Shown: positions 1-8,578 of the stretch, piece by piece
Layout: the number at the start of each line of letters is the position of its first letter
Position numbering within the stretch: the first letter of the stretch is position 1
Notes under the pieces: model-generated
Database searches by the model: none
What the model was told of the DNA's origin: nothing
The model's input: only the letters and a program-made list of their open reading frames with translations
From: Streptomyces sp. NBC_00572
GTDB taxonomy: Bacteria; Actinomycetota; Actinomycetes; Streptomycetales; Streptomycetaceae
Direction: 5' to 3'
Assembly (NCBI RefSeq): GCF_026341815.1
Contig: NZ_JAPENX010000002.1
Location: forward strand, 248,001 to 312,000
Length of the DNA stretch: 64,000 nucleotides
Translations under genes and position numbers: made by a program

Positions 1-28
1 ACTGCCCGGGCAGACGTCGGGAGGGCGC

Positions 29-1177
29 TCACCGCAGCCCCTCCACATCGGCCTTCTGCAGGGCTTCCGTGCCGACTGACGGCAGCACCGGTCCGACTGC
101 CCCTGTTCCGTCTCCGTTGTGGTCCGGCAGCGGGCCGACACCCAGCTCGGCCGCGGCCTTGTCCACCATGTCGCGGGCGTGCCTCAGCCCGATGCGGTCC
201 AACGTCGTGCGCAGGTCGGCCAGCTCCTCGGCCGTGTGCGCGGTGTCACGGCCCAGGCGGGCTTCGGCCTTGACCAGGCCCAGCCTCGACAGCGCCGTCC
301 CCCGCGGCTCCTCCATCTCGCGGAACTCCTCCAGGGCCTGCACGTACAGCTCACGGGCCTGCCCGTAACGGCCCGCCCGGTACAGCACGTTGCCGCGCAT
401 CTTGTGGTTGTAGGCGAGCGCGCCGGTCAGCCGTATCTCCCGGCATGCCTCTTCCGCCTGCGACAGCAGGGACAGGGCCCGCTCCACGTCCCCGTCCCGT
501 ACGGACACCACGTCGGCGATGCCCCGCAGGGCCCAAGCCCACCCGCGGCGGTCCTCGGCGCGCGACGCCGTATCGGCCGCCTCCTCGAAGAGGGCGAGGG
601 CTTTGTCGTAGGAGCCGGTGTTGCGGTGCATCTGGGCGATGCCCTCCAGTGCCCAGACCGTGTGCCGGGCCTCGCCGCGGCGGCGGGCCTCGGCCAACAG
701 CTCTTCGTGCAGCCTCCCCACAGCCTCGTAGTCGCCCTGAATACGACCGGTCTCGGCCAGCCCCGCCAGCGAGTAGCCCCGCACGACGACGTCCCCGCCC
801 CGCTCTCCTGCCTCGGCTGCGAGCCCCAGCAGCCGGTACGCCAGCCTGAGCGCACCACGCTGGCGGGCCAGCGTGCCGCCGCTCCACAGCGCCCACGCCA
901 TGGCCCCCTCGTGACCGACCGAACGCGCCGCCCGGTAGCTCGCCTTCCACGCCCGGTCGGCCTCCTCGATCCGCCCGAGCCTGCGGCATGCCTCCGCCAC
1001 GGCCAGCCCGCAGCGTGCCGCCTCCCGTCGGTTCCCGGCCTCCTCCGCCGCCCGGAGTTCCTGGACTCCGCGGGCGAGAACCTCGGGCAGGGAGGCGTTC
1101 ACCGACAGCGACCCCAGAGCCCCTTGGTACTCCGGCGCCGACGCCATCGCCGGCCTCTCAGTCACCTGACCTGCCAT
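29..1177 (-). CDS. Tetratricopeptide-repeat protein
   Basis: This 382-residue protein is almost entirely helical repeats. Between about residues 35 and 310 there are successive 34-40-residue TPR-like units with the usual small/Ala and aromatic spacing (for example GDYEAVGRLHEELLAEA and AGRYGQARELYVQALEEF). There is no signal peptide, membrane segment or catalytic motif, so a scaffold or regulatory partner role is the most that can be inferred. The ATG is preceded by GAGGAGG seven to eight bases upstream, which fixes the start. No operon partner is visible: the next gene on this strand lies 460 bp upstream. Similar TPR proteins are often sensor halves of larger regulators, but no DNA-binding or NTPase domain is attached here. 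Confidence 0.85.
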   Translation of the reverse strand: MAGQVTERPAMASAPEYQGALGSLSVNASLPEVLARGVQELRAAEEAGNRREAARCGLAVAEACRRLGRIEEADRAWKASYRAARSVGHEGAMAWALWSGGTLARQRGALRLAYRLLGLAAEAGERGGDVVVRGYSLAGLAETGRIQGDYEAVGRLHEELLAEARRRGEARHTVWALEGIAQMHRNTGSYDKALALFEEAADTASRAEDRRGWAWALRGIADVVSVRDGDVERALSLLSQAEEACREIRLTGALAYNHKMRGNVLYRAGRYGQARELYVQALEEFREMEEPRGTALSRLGLVKAEARLGRDTAHTAEELADLRTTLDRIGLRHARDMVDKAAAELGVGPLPDHNGDGTGAVGPVLPSVGTEALQKADVEGLR

Positions 1178-1641
1178 CAGAACCTCCTCAGGTCGACTCG
1201 ACGATCAAGCCGACGCGAGGATCAAGACGTCTGTCTCAGGGCCAGGTTCCCCATCGGTAGCAATGTCCGTCTCAGTACGGGCATCGGGTCATCCTCAAGT
1301 ACTAGGCGGTGGCCGGAGCTCCTCAGCGAGACGTACGTCGGCGCGGTTCCGGCGTGTGAGGAGGATCTCGCGGCAGGGCCAGATGACGTGTCAGCCCGTG
1401 TGCGCCGGATGCCCGTCATGACCGGTGGTCCCTCCAGTGATGCGGACGTCGCACCGCGCCAAAGGGTCGCCTGCGAACGAGGCGCCTCCGCGCGGCGGCC
1501 GAAGCGGGTCGCCGGTCGGAGTCGGCCGGCGGATCGGAGTCGGCCGGCGGATCGGAGCGAGTCGAAGTCGGCCGGCGGATCGGAGCGGGTCGAAGCCGGT
1601 CGGCGGCCGGGCGCGTCGGTGCGCCGCGACCGCCGCGCGCG
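1178..1641. other. Non-coding gap with short repeats
   Basis: I see no convincing gene here. It holds the promoter region of the TPR gene and the 3' side of the DUF4360 gene. The only clear structure is a short tandem repeat near its downstream end (annotated separately). Confidence 0.5.
1521..1584. repeat. 18-bp direct repeats
   Basis: Three near-identical copies of GTCGGCCGGCGGATCGGA start at 1521, 1539 and 1567. The first two abut and the third follows a 10-bp interruption; degenerate copies flank them. They sit just beyond the stop of the DUF4360 gene. Each unit contains the palindrome GGCCGGC, so folding in the RNA is possible, but no U-tract follows. Confidence 0.7.
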
Positions 1642-2292
1642 TCAGTCGTCCGGACACTCCTTCCACGCCAGGTGATAGACGGTGCTGATGTCACCGTCCG
1701 TGGAGTCCATGGTCATGTAGCTGGTGGTGCTCGGGTTCGACGTGCCGGCGTTCACCCGGAGCTCGGTGTTGATGTTGAAGTTGCGCTGAACGCCACAGGG
1801 CGCCCACACCAGTTGTGCCCAGTCGGTGTCGTCCGTCGCCTGCCAGTTGTCCTCGTACGGGCCCCGGAAGGTGTGCGTGCGGGAGGCGGTGTTCGGTGAA
1901 CCCTGGAAGTAGTACGAGGCCTTCTCCGTACTGCTCGCTCCGTGCTGGATCGAGGCGTAGCCCCGGTAGTCGGCGCTTGCGATCGCGTAGGTGAAGCCCT
2001 GCGGCACGTGCACGAGAAGGTTCAGCTGACAGTTCCTGCGGGCCGCGGTGGGGGACGAGCCGCCGCCCACCTGCGCGAGGTACTCGCTGTAGGTGACGGT
2101 GAAGGCGGTGTTGTCCTCGGACACCGCGATGGCGGCGGTCCCCAGCGGGCAGCCGGATCCGTTCACCGTGGCGATGTCGATGACGATCTTGTCCGGCGGC
2201 GGGTCGACGATCGACGACGGGCCGACCTGGGCGGGCAGGGCCGAGGCGAACAGGGCGGCGACCGCCCCGCTCACGAGCAGGGGAACTTTCAT
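1642..2292 (-). CDS. Secreted DUF4360-family protein
   Basis: A 216-residue exported protein. The start is placed at the ATG reading MKVPLLVSG, because GGGAG lies five to six bases upstream and the next residues form a signal peptide (basic start, hydrophobic stretch to ALPAQ). The longer in-frame extension has no such signal. The mature part has the DUF4360 pattern: an early GSGCPLG, a central RRNCQLNLLVHVP and a C-terminal APCG...ECPDD. The spaced cysteines probably form disulfides, and the composition is beta-rich. The family is common in actinomycetes and fungi; its function is not established. The gene stands alone. Confidence 0.85.
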   Translation of the reverse strand: MKVPLLVSGAVAALFASALPAQVGPSSIVDPPPDKIVIDIATVNGSGCPLGTAAIAVSEDNTAFTVTYSEYLAQVGGGSSPTAARRNCQLNLLVHVPQGFTYAIASADYRGYASIQHGASSTEKASYYFQGSPNTASRTHTFRGPYEDNWQATDDTDWAQLVWAPCGVQRNFNINTELRVNAGTSNPSTTSYMTMDSTDGDISTVYHLAWKECPDD

Positions 2293-2856
2293 GTTTCTCC
2301 CATCCGGTGCTTCGGTTCCCGACGGGCGCGGACGCACGGGTGCGTCCGCGCCACGGGTTGGGTTGCGGCGCGCCACGCTCAAGGGCGGCGGCCGTCACGG
2401 ACCTACTGCGGTGGAGACCTGGTGCGAGGGATCGGGAAGGCCGGAAGTACGCAGCGGGGTAGTCCAACCGGCAATCGTTGAACTATCATGCGAATGAACT
2501 CTGTCCGGCCACCCCGCCGTTGTGAGCGGGGATGGTCGAATGCTAGGGGTGCATGCACGTCGAGGCAGGACTGCGGCCAGCCATAAACCGCGTTCCGGAT
2601 CGCCCTCTTTTGGCGCAGAAGATTGCTTGGCGCCTCTTGAACCCCCATGGAGGCAGGGCTACCGCCCCGGGCCGTCGTACGCGCCACGGTGCGGTCTCGT
2701 GAGAGGGGACACCGGGTTCGCCCAGTAGTCCCGGCGGTCGCGGCCTCCGTTACGGGTGATCCGGGAGCCGCTCTTCGGGGCGAGGACGGGGACCGCAGCT
2801 CGTAGCCGTCCACGGAGTGGATCGCCTCCCTCGCGCCGACGCCGCCGGTGCCAGGT

Positions 2857-3198
2857 TCACGAAGTGGGGTCGCCCACGACGCCGTTGACGACCGGCCAGG
2901 ACACTCCCTGGAAGTCGCTCCACAGCCAGGAGTTCCCGGGCCCGGTGGGCAGCAGGAAGTCGTTGTATCCACCCAGTTCTCGGCGATCAACCGGTCGGCG
3001 TCGCCATGGCCTTACCGGGCGGCGGCCTCTCCGACGAGGAACCACGCCTCGTTCGCCCACCTGGTGCTGACCCGCGGTATGACGACAGGGGCGAGCCCGA
3101 AGGGCGCTCCCGGGCGCCCGGGCGAGGCCACTTCCCCCAGCGAGTCGGCGGCGTTCCCGGCTCGCCCCGGTCACGCCCCTTTGTCGGCCCTCCGGCAA
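2857..3198 (-). pseudogene. Possible decayed gene in a 1.1-kb gap
   Basis: The whole stretch from 2293 to 3423 lacks an intact gene. On the minus strand, protein-like sequence appears in changing frames: RVSTRWANEAWFLVGEAAAR ends at a stop near 3017, and a different frame then reads GGYNDFLLPTGPGNSW and WSDFQGVSWPVVNGVVGDPT down to about 2860. Tryptophan and aromatic content is far above that of shadow frames, which suggests one gene broken by at least one frameshift. I do not recognise the family. Codon use becomes less GC3-biased between 2480 and 2700, so the rest of the gap may be plain intergenic DNA. Confidence 0.3.
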
Positions 3199-3423
3199 CC
3201 GGGTCCGACGTCACCCCTCCGTCGAACATGCCGAGCGTCGGCGTTTCGGCCAACCGGGCTGCTCCTCATGCCTGTTGTGGGGTCTGGGTCCGTGCATTCT
3301 CCACGCTCCGACACGCGCCGAATCTCGGGGTTCCGACAGAGACCGAAAGACACCAGTTCGATATCCCGGCGTGCTCGTTGAGCTTCACGACCACGCCCGA
3401 CGACCGTCCAGGAGGACCCGCCG

Positions 3424-5313
3424 TTGACCTCGACCGCGATGAACGACCAGCAGGACACCACGCCGCCGCCTCCGCCGCCCGCGGAGATCACCTACAGCGG
3501 TCAGTACGCCATCAATCCGCTCGCCGAGGTCTCCTTCCGGCGAATGTGCGCGCGGATCCCTGCCGTCCTGGGCCGGGTCGCGCGGCTGTCGTGGCGGATC
3601 GACCGGCGGGCCGTGCAGCTGCTTCTCGGCTGCCAACTGGTCACGGGCGCCTCGGCCGCCGTGCTGTTGACCTCCACCGCCCGCGCCATGGAGCCCGTCC
3701 TCGGAGCCGGCACCGCCGGGGACCGGCTGCGGAGCGCGCTGCCGGCACTGCTGGTGGTGGCGCTCGCCGCCGCGCTGGCTCGTACCGCGGGGGCGGTGGC
3801 CGCGTATGCGGAGCGGCGGATCACGCCGCGGCTGACGACGGAGACGGACTCGGCTCTGGTCGAGGCGGTGTGCCGGGTGGAGGCGGTGGCGTACGCGGAG
3901 GACGGGTTCTCGGACCGGCGCGAGGCGGCCGAGATGGGGGTGATGCGCACCCACGTGATGGTGACCGACGCGCAGCGGTTCGTGTCCGCGGTGATCCGCA
4001 TGGTCACCGCCGGGGGTGTGCTGTCGGCGCTGAACCCGCTGATGCTGCCGTTGCTCCTGCTCGCCGTGCTCCCGGCCGGTGTCGGGGCAGTCCTGAGCGC
4101 GCGGGTCGACTACGAGATCCACTACGGCAACATCGCCGACCGCAACGTGCGCGGGATGATGCGCTGGTGGGCGACCGAGTCGAAGTACAGCGACGAGGTC
4201 CGCGCGAACTCGATGACCGACTACCTCACCTACTGGTACCGGGCCCTGTCCGACCGGTGTGACCGGCGCACCCTGGCCGCCGCGCCGCGGACCCTGCGGA
4301 TCGCGCTGCTGTCCGCGCTGGCGGGAGGCGTCTTCCTGATGGTGACGTGGGGTGCGCTGGCCTGGCTGGCGATGTCCGGCCGGATCGACCTCGCGGTCGC
4401 CGCCACGGCCGTCATCGCCGTGCAGACCACACTCTCCGCCCTGTCCCAGGTCGTCATCCACGGCGCCGCGGTCTTCCACACGAGCCTCTACCTGGGCGAC
4501 ATGCAGACCTTCCTCGACGACGCCGCCGCCCGGGCCCCCAGGCGTGGCCCCCACCGTCTCACCGCACCGGTCGACGAGATCCGCCTGGAGGAGGTCGTCT
4601 ACCAGTACCCGGGCAAGGACAAGCCCGCCGTCGACGGCGTCTCCCTGACCCTGCGGCGCGGCCAGATCCTCGCGATCGTCGGAGCGAACGGCTCGGGCAA
4701 GTCCACCCTCACCCGACTGCTCACCGGGATCTACCTGCCGGACAAGGGCACGGTCGCCTGGAACGGCACTGATCTCGCCGGGGTCGACCCCGCGACGGTG
4801 TGGGCGAACACCGGTCTGGTGCCGCAGATCTTCGCGCAGTGGCCGCTGCGCGTGCGCGAGAACGTCACCCTCGGTCAGCCTCACACCCACGACGACACCC
4901 CCGTGTGGGAGGCCGTCGACGCAGTCGGTCTGCGCGACGCCGTCGACGACCTCCCCTCGGGACTGGACACCCTCCTCGCCCGGGACATCTTCGGCGGGAC
5001 GGAACTCTCCGGCGGCCAGTGGCAGCGCATCGCGTGCTCCAGGGCGCTGTACCGCCGGCCGGAGCTGCTGATCCTCGACGAGCCCACCTCCCAGATGGAC
5101 CCCCGCGGTGAGCACCAGATCTTCGAGCGGATCAAGGCCATCGCCTCCGGCCGCATCACGATCGTGGTCACCCACTGCCTGGAGAACACCAGGATCGCCG
5201 ATCACATCATCGTGATGGAGCAGGGCCGGATCACCGAACAGGGCCGGTACGACGACCTCGCCCATGGCGGCGGAACCTTCGCCGAGCTGCTGGAACTGTC
5301 CCAGGACCGCTGA
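3424..5313 (+). CDS. ABC exporter half-transporter (permease-ATPase fusion)
   Basis: A 629-residue fused ABC transporter. Residues 65-355 hold the membrane domain with hydrophobic stretches near 66-86, 105-125, 195-225, 293-315 and 322-340. Residues 385-625 are the ATPase: Walker A GANGSGKST (420-428), Q-loop VPQIFAQ (466-472), signature LSGGQ (528-532), Walker B LLILDEP (548-554) and switch histidine VVTH (581-584), all intact. The start is TTG at 3424 because AGGAGG lies eight bases upstream. The N terminus has a proline run. It probably works as a homodimer exporting a peptide, lipid or drug; nothing nearby identifies a substrate. A hairpin follows the stop, and a truncated MFS gene lies behind it. 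Confidence 0.9.
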   Translation: MTSTAMNDQQDTTPPPPPPAEITYSGQYAINPLAEVSFRRMCARIPAVLGRVARLSWRIDRRAVQLLLGCQLVTGASAAVLLTSTARAMEPVLGAGTAGDRLRSALPALLVVALAAALARTAGAVAAYAERRITPRLTTETDSALVEAVCRVEAVAYAEDGFSDRREAAEMGVMRTHVMVTDAQRFVSAVIRMVTAGGVLSALNPLMLPLLLLAVLPAGVGAVLSARVDYEIHYGNIADRNVRGMMRWWATESKYSDEVRANSMTDYLTYWYRALSDRCDRRTLAAAPRTLRIALLSALAGGVFLMVTWGALAWLAMSGRIDLAVAATAVIAVQTTLSALSQVVIHGAAVFHTSLYLGDMQTFLDDAAARAPRRGPHRLTAPVDEIRLEEVVYQYPGKDKPAVDGVSLTLRRGQILAIVGANGSGKSTLTRLLTGIYLPDKGTVAWNGTDLAGVDPATVWANTGLVPQIFAQWPLRVRENVTLGQPHTHDDTPVWEAVDAVGLRDAVDDLPSGLDTLLARDIFGGTELSGGQWQRIACSRALYRRPELLILDEPTSQMDPRGEHQIFERIKAIASGRITIVVTHCLENTRIADHIIVMEQGRITEQGRYDDLAHGGGTFAELLELSQDR

Positions 5314-5328
5314 TCGACCACGCCACCA

Positions 5329-5354
5329 CCTGTCCTGCCCCGCGGCAGGACGGG
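5329..5354 (+). terminator. Hairpin after the ABC exporter
   Basis: CCTGTCCTGCC pairs with GGCAGGACGGG across a 4-base loop, starting 16 bases after the ABC stop. There is no T-tract, as is usual for Streptomyces hairpin terminators. Confidence 0.55.
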
Positions 5355-5451
5355 CACCGCCAAAGAGGAGCAGTGCCGCATCCCTCACCACGGCCGCGAA
5401 GCGCGTCCCCCGCTCACGTGACCCCACCGGAGCGGGCGGGGGTGGGACCGG

Positions 5452-5653
5452 ATGAGCGTCCCCCTTCGCGCGCAGCGGACGCCCGCGTCGACGAGCCGGT
5501 CCTTCCCGCATCTCCTGGCGAGCGAGGGCACGAGCCTCGCCGGTTCGGCGGTGGGCACCATCGCCCTGGCCGCGCCGGCCGTCCTCGAACTTCACGCGAC
5601 GACCACCGAGGTCGCTCCGATCGCCTTCGTGGTCGCGGGTACGACGGCGTGGT
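5452..5653 (+). pseudogene. Truncated MFS transporter (N-terminal remnant)
   Basis: Starting at ATG 5452, about 65 residues read like the first helices of a major facilitator permease: a HLLASEGTSLAGSAVGTIAL-type first segment followed by APAVLELHATTTEVAPIAFV. Homology then stops. The open frame continues, but only as the antisense shadow of the alcohol dehydrogenase on the opposite strand. The rest of the permease (roughly 350 residues) is missing, so this is a deletion or recombination scar where a gene once downstream of the ABC exporter was replaced by the TetR/dehydrogenase locus. Confidence 0.6.
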
Positions 5654-6681
5654 CAGCGTGCGCCCTGGGGCGAGGTGGTGTCGCGAACGAAGACGGGCTT
5701 GAGGTGCTTCTCGGGCAGGGCGTCGGGAAGTTGCTCCCAGTCGAGGACGTGGGAGACGACGCGGGCGGGATCGACGGTGCCGGAGGCAGCGAGGTCGAGA
5801 GCGTCGGGGATGTGGGCGCGGACGTTGTCGCGGGCGATGCGCAGGGTGACGCCGGTGAGGTACATGTCGAGCAGCGGCAGTTCGCCGGGGCGGAAGTGGT
5901 TGCCGGCCGACTCGCAGATGCCCTCCGGCGCAAGGGATCTGACGGCGAGGGTGAGCTGGTCGACGCGGCCGGTGGCCTCGACGGCGAGGTCGAAGCCGTG
6001 CCGGATCGGTTCGATCGCCTCGGCGGTACGCGCGCCGAAGCCTTCGGCGAGCTTACGGTGCTCGGGGTCGGGGTCGACGTACAGGACGTCGGAGGCGCCG
6101 AGGGCGCGGGCGATGTCGCAGACATACAGGCCGATGCTGCCGCGGGCGACGACCAGTACCCGGGCGCCGGGCCGGGCCTTGAGGTGGGGGGCGACCAGGC
6201 GCCAGGACAGTGACCAGTTGTCGCTCGCCGAGGCCATGGCGACCGGGTCGAGGCCGGCGGGCAGCGGGACGAGCATGGCGTCGGCGTACGGGACGCGGAC
6301 CAGGTCGGAGAAGAGGCCGCCCCAACTGCCGCCTATCGGCGCCCCGTACATCGCCATGTGCGGGACCGAGGTGCAGTGGGCGGTCAGCCCGGTGCGGCAG
6401 TGGTCGCAGGCGCCGCAGCTGATGGACCAGGGCACGACCACGAGGTCGCCAGGAGCGACGGCGGTCACGTCGTCGCCGACGTCGGTGACGCGGGCGACGC
6501 ACTCGTGGCCGAGGGCGAACGGCGGGTCGATGAAGCCGTGTCCAGCCAGGATCGCGGAGTCCACGTCGCAAGAGGTCGCGGCGACCGGAGCGACGATCGC
6601 CTCCTGGCCGGACCGCACCGTGGGGTCCGGGGCCTCGCGCCACTCGACCGCGCGGCGGCCCCTGTAGGTCAGCTCACGCAT
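5653..6681 (-). CDS. Zinc-dependent alcohol dehydrogenase (MDR family)
   Basis: A 342-residue medium-chain dehydrogenase. The N-terminal catalytic domain carries the zinc-ligand region (Cys in AATSCDVD, then GHE of the FALGHECVARV motif). The structural-zinc loop CGACDHCRTGLTAHC with four cysteines is complete. The nucleotide-binding domain follows at about 165-290, with RVLVVARGSIGLYVCDIARA in place of the usual GxGxxG (here ARGSIG), so cofactor binding may be slightly altered. The protein should oxidise an alcohol or reduce an aldehyde with NAD(P). Its start overlaps the tautomerase stop by eight bases, so the two are one transcript, divergent from a tetR gene with which they share operators. 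Confidence 0.9.
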   Translation of the reverse strand: MRELTYRGRRAVEWREAPDPTVRSGQEAIVAPVAATSCDVDSAILAGHGFIDPPFALGHECVARVTDVGDDVTAVAPGDLVVVPWSISCGACDHCRTGLTAHCTSVPHMAMYGAPIGGSWGGLFSDLVRVPYADAMLVPLPAGLDPVAMASASDNWSLSWRLVAPHLKARPGARVLVVARGSIGLYVCDIARALGASDVLYVDPDPEHRKLAEGFGARTAEAIEPIRHGFDLAVEATGRVDQLTLAVRSLAPEGICESAGNHFRPGELPLLDMYLTGVTLRIARDNVRAHIPDALDLAASGTVDPARVVSHVLDWEQLPDALPEKHLKPVFVRDTTSPQGAR

Positions 6682-7111
6682 CGGCCTGCTCCTTGCCCTG
6701 CTGCGCCAGGGCTACCAGATCGGCGTAGCGGACGACGGAGCCGCCGGCGCCCCAGGTGCCGTCCGGCTGTTCGTGGACGAGCACCCAGACACGCAGGGCC
6801 TCGGCCGGAGCGAGACCGGCTGCGGACAGGACCGTCTTCGTCGCGTCCTCGACGAGTCCGGCCTTGCGCCGCTCGGACAGTGCGCCTGCCGGCACGGTCA
6901 CCTCCACGAGGAAGCGGGGCACGTCGTCCTCGGCGGTGGTCTGGGCGCCTTGGGGCAGCTCGACGAGATAGCTCCACGCCTGGGCGCGGAAGAAGGCGGT
7001 GTCGGGCGCGCCCTCCCAGTGCAGCAGTACGGAGGCGAGGTCGCGCTGAACAGTGGCGCGGGCCTCCTCGGTGAGGGCACTTGCGGGGACGGTCAACCGG
7101 ATCATGGGCAT
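6674..7111 (-). CDS. Tautomerase-superfamily protein
   Basis: A 145-residue protein made of two tandem beta-alpha-beta halves, as in the malonate semialdehyde decarboxylase/MIF branch. The halves begin MPMIRLTVPASAL and PRFLVEVTVPAGAL. The N-terminal Met would be removed to leave Pro2, the catalytic base of the family. The second half ends in the GTWGAGG motif. It is the promoter-proximal gene of a two-gene operon with the zinc dehydrogenase. An operator-like palindrome lies 12 bases upstream of the start, so TetR repression is likely. A related, shortened gene lies at 8101-8487. Confidence 0.85.
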   Translation of the reverse strand: MPMIRLTVPASALTEEARATVQRDLASVLLHWEGAPDTAFFRAQAWSYLVELPQGAQTTAEDDVPRFLVEVTVPAGALSERRKAGLVEDATKTVLSAAGLAPAEALRVWVLVHEQPDGTWGAGGSVVRYADLVALAQQGKEQADA

Positions 7112-7122
7112 GGCAGCAGCTC

Positions 7123-7175
7123 CTATGACGCTCGTTATAGACGCCGGTCACGGTAGACTATGACGGACGTTATAG
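7123..7175. promoter_or_regulatory. Twin TetR-type operators between divergent genes
   Basis: Two 18-bp near-palindromes, CTATGACGCTCGTTATAG (7123-7140) and CTATGACGGACGTTATAG (7158-7175), share the form CTATGACG-NN-CGTTATAG and start 35 bp apart. The first covers the leader of the tautomerase/dehydrogenase operon. The second overlaps the likely -10 of tetR. AT content is well above the surroundings. The arrangement suggests one repressor controls both directions, including its own gene. Confidence 0.8.
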
Positions 7176-7194
7176 CCAGAGGGGAAGTGACCAG

Positions 7195-7779
7195 GTGCCC
7201 AAGAGCAGCACGCCGTCGCGCGAGCGGATCGTGGCCGGGGCGGCGGACATGATCAGCCGACGCGGTCTGAGCGCCACGAGCATCCGGGAGATGGCCAAGC
7301 ACGCGAAGGCACCGCTCGGCTCGACGTACCACTACTTCCCCGAGGGCAAGCAGCAGCTGGCCACGGAGGCCGTCCGATTCACGGGCGAGTGGGTGGCCCG
7401 CAGTCTGCGCAAGGAGCTGGAGGCGGGGCCGGCCGAGGGCCTCCGGGCGTTCCTCGCCCTGTGGCGGAAGATCGTCGTCGAGAGTGACTTTCACGCAGGC
7501 TGCCCCGTCCTGGCGGTGGCCATCGAGGAACCCCCGGCCGACGAGGTCCCGCCCGCTCTGGCCGCCGCTGCCGAGGTCTTCGAACAGTGGGAGGCCCTGC
7601 TCGCCGCCTCCCTGCGCGAGCACGGCACCGAAGCCGAGCAGGCCGCACAGCTCGCGACGCTCATCGTCGCCGCCGTCGAGGGCACGGTGGCCATGTGCCG
7701 CGCCCAGCGCAGCACCGACCCTCTCGACCGCACCGCCGAACAGCTCGAAGCCCTCATCGCCGGCGCCACCAGGAACTGA
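7195..7779 (+). CDS. TetR/AcrR-family repressor
   Basis: A 194-residue regulator. The N-terminal HTH is clear: ERIVAGAADMISRRGLSATS, then IREMAKHAKAPLGSTYHYFPEG, the canonical recognition helix followed by the Tyr-His-Tyr-Phe turn. The C-terminal ligand domain is of the LmrA/YxaF type, with CPVLAVAIE and the conserved final helices. The start is GTG with AGGGGAAG upstream. Being divergent from the tautomerase-dehydrogenase pair with two matching operators between them, it most likely represses that operon and itself. The inducer would be a small electrophile or carbonyl compound related to the enzymes' substrates (inference). Confidence 0.92.
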   Translation: MPKSSTPSRERIVAGAADMISRRGLSATSIREMAKHAKAPLGSTYHYFPEGKQQLATEAVRFTGEWVARSLRKELEAGPAEGLRAFLALWRKIVVESDFHAGCPVLAVAIEEPPADEVPPALAAAAEVFEQWEALLAASLREHGTEAEQAAQLATLIVAAVEGTVAMCRAQRSTDPLDRTAEQLEALIAGATRN

Positions 7780-8100
7780 CCGGCCGCGAGGCATCCGTCC
7801 GGTCTCATGCGGGGTCGGCCTGCTGCGGCAGCAGCGCCGCCGCGCGCGAGAGTCGTCCCGGATGGTGACGCGGACGGCGGCGGCCGTGGCGCGGCCCTCA
7901 CCCACTCCGGTACTGCGGCCCGCCGTGGCCGAGCACGCCGGTGGTGACCTGTACGCGGTGGCGGTGGACACTGCTTGAAACGGCGACCGACTGACCGTCG
8001 CACAGGCTGACGCTCCCAGGTCGGCGCGCCCACCGGCTCGCCCCCCATCAAGCCCGCGCGTCCACCCAACCTGACGAGAGGTGGACGCGCGGGGCCGAGG
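7780..8100. other. Gap without recognisable gene
   Basis: This is about 320 bp between the tetR stop and the end of a convergent tautomerase-like gene. No ORF with family features, no clear hairpin with a T-run and no repeat was found. Confidence 0.5.
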
Positions 8101-8487
8101 TCACGCGCCGAGCGCGGCGCGGATCGCCTTGACCTTCTCCTCGGTGAACACGCCGCTGTCGAGAAGCGAGAGGACGGACAGCACGCCGCCGCTGGAGCCC
8201 CAGCTGCCCTCGTCGATGACACGGAAGTTGACCCACCAGGTCGGCGACGGCTGCGGCAGGCCGCAGGCGTCGGCCATCGCGGCGAGGACGCGCTCGACGA
8301 CGGCGGTCCTGACCTCCCGACTCCAGTCTCCGTCCATCACCGCCACGTCGATCACCATGACGTCGGCGTCCGGACCGATGTCCGCGAGGAGCCGGCCGCC
8401 GATGGCCATCATGTCGGGCTCGCGCTCGACGAAGTGCACCTGGAACCCAACCCGCGCGGGCGGGGCGAACTGCCCAACCTCGGGCAC
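8101..8487 (-). CDS. Tautomerase-like protein with shortened N-terminal half
   Basis: Reading from GTG 8487 gives 128 residues. The C-terminal half parallels the second half of the tautomerase at 6674-7111: a beta strand (ADVMVIDVAV), a long helix (REVRTAVVERVLAAMADACG), a second strand and GSWGSSGG against GTWGAGG. The N-terminal half is about 20 residues shorter and lacks the beta strand beginning with Pro at position 2. A start further upstream gives unrelated sequence, and the ribosome site before GTG is weak. Either the gene has lost its 5' end and is decaying, or it is a divergent single-domain member. It is convergent with tetR. Confidence 0.55.
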   Translation of the reverse strand: MPEVGQFAPPARVGFQVHFVEREPDMMAIGGRLLADIGPDADVMVIDVAVMDGDWSREVRTAVVERVLAAMADACGLPQPSPTWWVNFRVIDEGSWGSSGGVLSVLSLLDSGVFTEEKVKAIRAALGA

Positions 8488-8578
8488 GAGGACCGCCCGA
8501 CGAGGCGGCCCGCCAAGACGATCGAGGTCGTGGCGCTGGCACTGCGCCCGGTAAGGGCCCGTCGGGAGGGATCCAGAG

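Noticed and set aside
119..1675. 518-codon plus-strand frame opposite the TPR gene
   Set aside because: Shadow frame that also runs through the repeat region; no motif.
3385..5595. 736-codon minus-strand frame opposite the ABC exporter
   Set aside because: Shadow frame; the plus strand holds all ABC motifs.
5653..6213. Continuation of the MFS frame as a real hybrid protein
   Set aside because: After about 5650 it is exactly the antisense of the zinc dehydrogenase.
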